DNA of 17,556 nt from SIG440 sp045591095. Lineage in GTDB: Bacteria; Bacillota; Clostridia; Monoglobales; Monoglobaceae. A program made the position numbers and the translations under genes. The stretch is taken from assembly GCA_045591095.1 (NCBI GenBank), contig JAZNSF010000017.1, positions 1-17,556 of the forward strand, read 5' to 3'. Positions 15,637 to 17,556 of the stretch are shown here, one piece after another. The notes beneath the pieces were generated by a model. It did no database searches, was not told where the DNA came from, and saw only the letters and a program-made list of their open reading frames with translations. Position 1 is the stretch's first letter. The number at the start of each line of letters is the position of its first letter.

Positions 15637-16578
15637 TTATATGATGATATCTTTTATTAAGTTCTTAAGAATGTTTGCGCTGCTATGGAGCTTTGCGATT
15701 TCCTCGTCGTTAAGAGGAAGCAGAATTTTGTCGTGAGCACCGTTGTCGCCAACAACTGTCAAAAGGCTGAGGCACACATCGTCTATGCCGTATTCGCCGT
15801 TTAAAAGGGTTGAAACGGTAAGAGTTGTATCAATCCCGCTTAAAAGGCATTTGCACACGTGACACACCGACATCGAAACCGCATAAAAGGTCGAGCCCTT
15901 TCTTTGAATGACACTGGCACCTGATTTACGAACATACTCTTCGACTTCGTCTTTTTTCAGCCTGGGATAATCAACGCCTGTAAGAATGGCCTTTCCGTAG
16001 CTTTCGACCGGAACATTTGAAATATTTGCAATTGACCACGGAACAAACCCGCTGTCGCCGTGTTCGCCCAGTACATAAGCATGCACATTCTTTTGGTTTA
16101 CCGAATAGTATTCGGAAATTCTTGAGCGAAGCCTTGACGTATCCAGTATTGTACCCGAACCGATAACACGCGCCTGGGAAAGTCCCGTATGCTTTAAAAA
16201 TACATATGTCAGAATATCAACAGGATTGCTTACAATAACATACGTAGCATCGGGTGCTTCGGGTACAATTTTGTCCGCAACGTCCTTTATAATATCAACA
16301 TTGGTTTGCATAAGATCCAGTCTTGACATCCCGGGTTTTCGCGCCATGCCCGATGTAATAACAACAATATCCGAGCCCTTAGCATCGGCATAAGTTCCTG
16401 CATAAACATTTGCAGGCGAACAAAAAGGAACGCCTTGTTTTATATCAAGTGCTTCGCCAAGACATTTTTCTTTGTTAATATCAATCATAGCAACCTCAGA
16501 CGCAAGCCCCATAACAGCAATTGTATATGCGATTGTCGCACCTACGTTGCCCGAACCGATTACCGTAATTTTATGCAT
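15637..16578 (-). CDS. mdh: LDH-fold dehydrogenase with malate-type specificity arginine (313 aa)
   Basis: NAD-dependent 2-hydroxyacid dehydrogenase, interconverting malate and oxaloacetate or lactate and pyruvate. The NAD motif GSGNVGA is at 8-14, with D33 marking NAD preference. Catalytic residues: R86 (LDH R109), N118, R149 (LDH R171), and H173 in GEHGDS (LDH H195). GEHGDS and T230 (LDH T246) are lactate-type, but the specificity position 102 is R80 in ARKPGMSR as in malate dehydrogenase, where LDH has Q (QKPGETR). Q102R is the classic change that converts an LDH to malate activity, so I favour malate. The start at 16578 has a GGAGG site; longer upstream ATGs lie in the promoter leader. 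It is the first gene of the redox operon, whose last genes act on fumarate, which fits. It may be labelled lactate dehydrogenase by similarity. Confidence 0.85.
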   Translation of the reverse strand: MHKITVIGSGNVGATIAYTIAVMGLASEVAMIDINKEKCLGEALDIKQGVPFCSPANVYAGTYADAKGSDIVVITSGMARKPGMSRLDLMQTNVDIIKDVADKIVPEAPDATYVIVSNPVDILTYVFLKHTGLSQARVIGSGTILDTSRLRSRISEYYSVNQKNVHAYVLGEHGDSGFVPWSIANISNVPVESYGKAILTGVDYPRLKKDEVEEYVRKSGASVIQRKGSTFYAVSMSVCHVCKCLLSGIDTTLTVSTLLNGEYGIDDVCLSLLTVVGDNGAHDKILLPLNDEEIAKLHSSANILKNLIKDIII

Positions 16579-16663
16579 CTTGTCCCTCCTTTTTTGTCTC
16601 ATTTGCCCAAATAAATCTCGCAAAATTATGTTAAATTTTTCACACACAGAGGTAATTCCCATC

Positions 16664-16675
16664 AATGTCGACATT
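16664..16675. promoter_or_regulatory. 12-bp perfect palindrome near the operon start site
   Basis: AATGTCGACATT is its own reverse complement. It sits roughly 12-23 bases downstream of the expected start of the redox operon, a position suited to a repressor. A wider inverted pair GGTAAT/ATTACC flanks it. The binder is unknown. Confidence 0.4.
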
Positions 16676-16693
16676 ACCCCTATTCTAGTTTGT

Positions 16694-16722
16694 ATTATAT
16701 CACAGCCAGCGCCAAAAATCAA
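16694..16722 (-). promoter_or_regulatory. Promoter of the ten-gene redox operon
   Basis: On the minus strand TTGATT (16717-16722) and TATAAT (16694-16699) are separated by 17 bases, with a TGTGA run directly before the -10 box. The leader to the first ATG is about 110 bases. Confidence 0.75.
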
Positions 16723-16746
16723 TGCCTGTCTGCAATTTTCGTCATA

Positions 16747-16764
16747 TTGTCAAAAAATTCACAA
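16747..16764. promoter_or_regulatory. Rex-like redox operator
   Basis: On the minus strand TTGTGAA-TTTT-TTGACAA matches the 7-4-7 layout of Rex sites (TTGTnAA-4 nt-TTnACAA). Rex senses the NADH/NAD+ ratio and commonly controls fermentation and NADH-oxidising genes. Its centre lies about 35 bases upstream of the -35 box of the operon promoter, and about 70 bases upstream of the promoter of the divergent gene. Confidence 0.55.
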
Positions 16765-16826
16765 ATCTGTTTATAATATATATTCATCTTTGGTCATAAA
16801 GTACATCCCTTCTGTTTAGCAAACCC

Positions 16827-16855
16827 TTGAACTTATGTGTAAGCTGTGATATACT
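16827..16855 (+). promoter_or_regulatory. Promoter of the GNAT gene
   Basis: TTGAAC (16827-16832) and TATACT (16850-16855) are separated by 17 bases. The start is expected near 16862, about 45 bases before the start codon. Confidence 0.75.
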
Positions 16856-16907
16856 TTAGATTATAACAAAAAATGTAGCCGACTGTGTCGGTGCTTGGAG
16901 GATAAAA

Positions 16908-17375
16908 ATGACCATAAGACGAGCGGAAAATAAAGACATTGATGGAATAAACATTCTTCTTCGGCAGGTTCTGGACGTTCATCAAAAGGGCAGGCCTGAC
17001 ATTTTTAAGAAAAATGCAAAAAAGTATACCGATGATGAGCTTCTTGAGATTATTGCAGATGACAAACGGCCAATTTTTGTAGCAGAAGAGAGCGGCGAGA
17101 TTTTGGGTTATGCTTTTTGCATATTTAGGCAGCACATTGGGAGCAATATTCTAACCGACATCAAAACCCTCTACATAGACGACCTTTGCATAAACGAGCG
17201 TCATCGCGGCAAGCATATCGGAAGCGCACTTTATGAGCACGTGCTCAGCTTTGCTAAAGCCGAGAGCTGTTACAATGTAACGCTTAATGTGTGGACGTGC
17301 AACCAGGGCGCACTAAGATTTTACGAAAAAATGGGGCTTTTACCCCAGAAAATCGAGATGGAAAAAATACTTTGA
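16908..17375 (+). CDS. GNAT-family N-acetyltransferase (155 aa)
   Basis: Acetyl-CoA-dependent acetyltransferase; the substrate is unknown and could be an amine, an amino acid or a protein N-terminus. The acetyl-CoA motif A is visible at about 89-112 (YIDDLCINERHRGKHIGSAL, with R-x-x-G-x-x-G/S), and motif B at about 124-143 ends in ALRFYEKMGL, as in most of the family. The length is typical. It has its own promoter and a GGAGG site (16897-16901), with a small 5-bp hairpin (16879-16891) just before it. It is divergent from the redox operon and shares its control region but not necessarily its regulation. Confidence 0.9.
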   Translation: MTIRRAENKDIDGINILLRQVLDVHQKGRPDIFKKNAKKYTDDELLEIIADDKRPIFVAEESGEILGYAFCIFRQHIGSNILTDIKTLYIDDLCINERHRGKHIGSALYEHVLSFAKAESCYNVTLNVWTCNQGALRFYEKMGLLPQKIEMEKIL

Positions 17376-17389
17376 TTTCTACGGCTTTT

Positions 17390-17417
17390 AAAAAAGACAG
17401 GTTTTATAAAACCTGTC
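17390..17417 (-). terminator. Terminator after the transposase fragment
   Basis: A 22-base palindromic stem (17396-17417, GACAGGTT...AACCTGTC) overlaps the transposase stop codon and is followed on the minus strand by TTTTTT (complement of 17390-17395). No T run follows on the plus strand, so it mainly serves the gene entering from the right. Confidence 0.8.
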
Positions 17418-17556
17418 AGACTACTGACAAACCCACCATTTTCAGGTGGGTTTGTGTCGTATATATCAGATTTTTAATAATTCTTGATAGAAATTGCTTA
17501 TCTCTTTTCCAGAGGATATTTGCAATCTTTTTCATATTCTGTACCGCAGCAGTAAA
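17416..17556 (-). CDS. Transposase C-terminus, cut by the right window edge
   Basis: The last 46 residues of a protein whose start lies outside the window. The segment FTAAVQNMKKIANILWK matches the C-terminal helix commonly seen in DDE transposases of the IS1182/IS4-like groups (TAAxQNxKKxAxxL). The ending TTQTHLKMVGLSVV is followed by TGA at 17416. A hairpin with 11-bp arms (17427-17455) lies inside the coding sequence. The family is judged from a short tail only, and whether the rest of the gene is intact cannot be seen. Confidence 0.65.
   Translation of the reverse strand, partial: FTAAVQNMKKIANILWKRDKQFLSRIIKNLIYTTQTHLKMVGLSVV

Noticed and set aside
16747..16777. TTGTCA/TATAAT as a second plus-strand promoter
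   Set aside because: The spacer is 19 bases, and a better 17-base promoter lies closer to the GNAT gene.
17427..17455. Hairpin as a terminator of the GNAT gene
   Set aside because: No T run follows on the plus strand, and it lies within the transposase coding sequence; it may still slow readthrough.

Overview
The window looks like a chromosomal stretch from an anaerobic low-to-mid GC Firmicute of the Clostridia type. Evidence: purine-rich Shine-Dalgarno sites before almost every gene, TTGACA/TATAAT-type promoters with 17-bp spacers, a T-box leader, and several ferredoxin-type redox proteins with no visible membrane partners.

Layout. (1) Bases 1 to about 3550 look like the end of an integrated element: a tyrosine recombinase already open at the left edge, then, on the opposite strand, an AT-rich two-gene unit (a metallophosphoesterase with a GAF-like C-terminus, and a small protein of unknown function). 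(2) Bases 3498-4074 hold an intact tRNA-Pro(CGG) with its terminator, a plus-strand terminator with no obvious gene, and an orphan copy of the 5' half of the same tRNA sitting behind a near-consensus promoter; this looks like a recombination scar. (3) Bases 4080-6760 hold one gene with its own promoter and T-box leader: a fusion of an XRE helix-turn-helix, a cupin and a medium-chain-type acyl-CoA synthetase. (4) Bases 6801-16764 hold a ten-gene minus-strand operon. In order of transcription it encodes an LDH-fold dehydrogenase with a malate-type specificity arginine, HdrB, HdrC, HdrA, FlxD (MvhD-like), two 4Fe-4S proteins (FlxC- and FlxB-like), the FAD/NAD/2Fe-2S protein FlxA, an FrdB-like iron-sulfur protein and an FrdA-like flavoprotein. 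It starts at a sigma-70-type promoter with a Rex-like operator upstream and ends at a strong hairpin terminator. (5) Bases 16827-17375 hold a divergent GNAT acetyltransferase gene, and the right edge carries the C-terminal end of a transposase.

How the genes may work together. The central operon joins a complete HdrABC-FlxABCD set (in Desulfovibrio, an NADH-oxidising, probably electron-bifurcating complex) to an apparently soluble fumarate-reductase-like pair and a probable malate dehydrogenase. The simplest reading is a soluble NADH-driven reductive branch (oxaloacetate to malate, then fumarate to succinate) in which NADH enters at FlxA, is confurcated or bifurcated at HdrA, and may reduce ferredoxin as fumarate (or a related enoate) is reduced. 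That coupling is inferred from gene order and motifs. The Rex-like site suggests control by the NADH/NAD+ ratio. No fumarase and no quinone-binding membrane anchor lie in the window.
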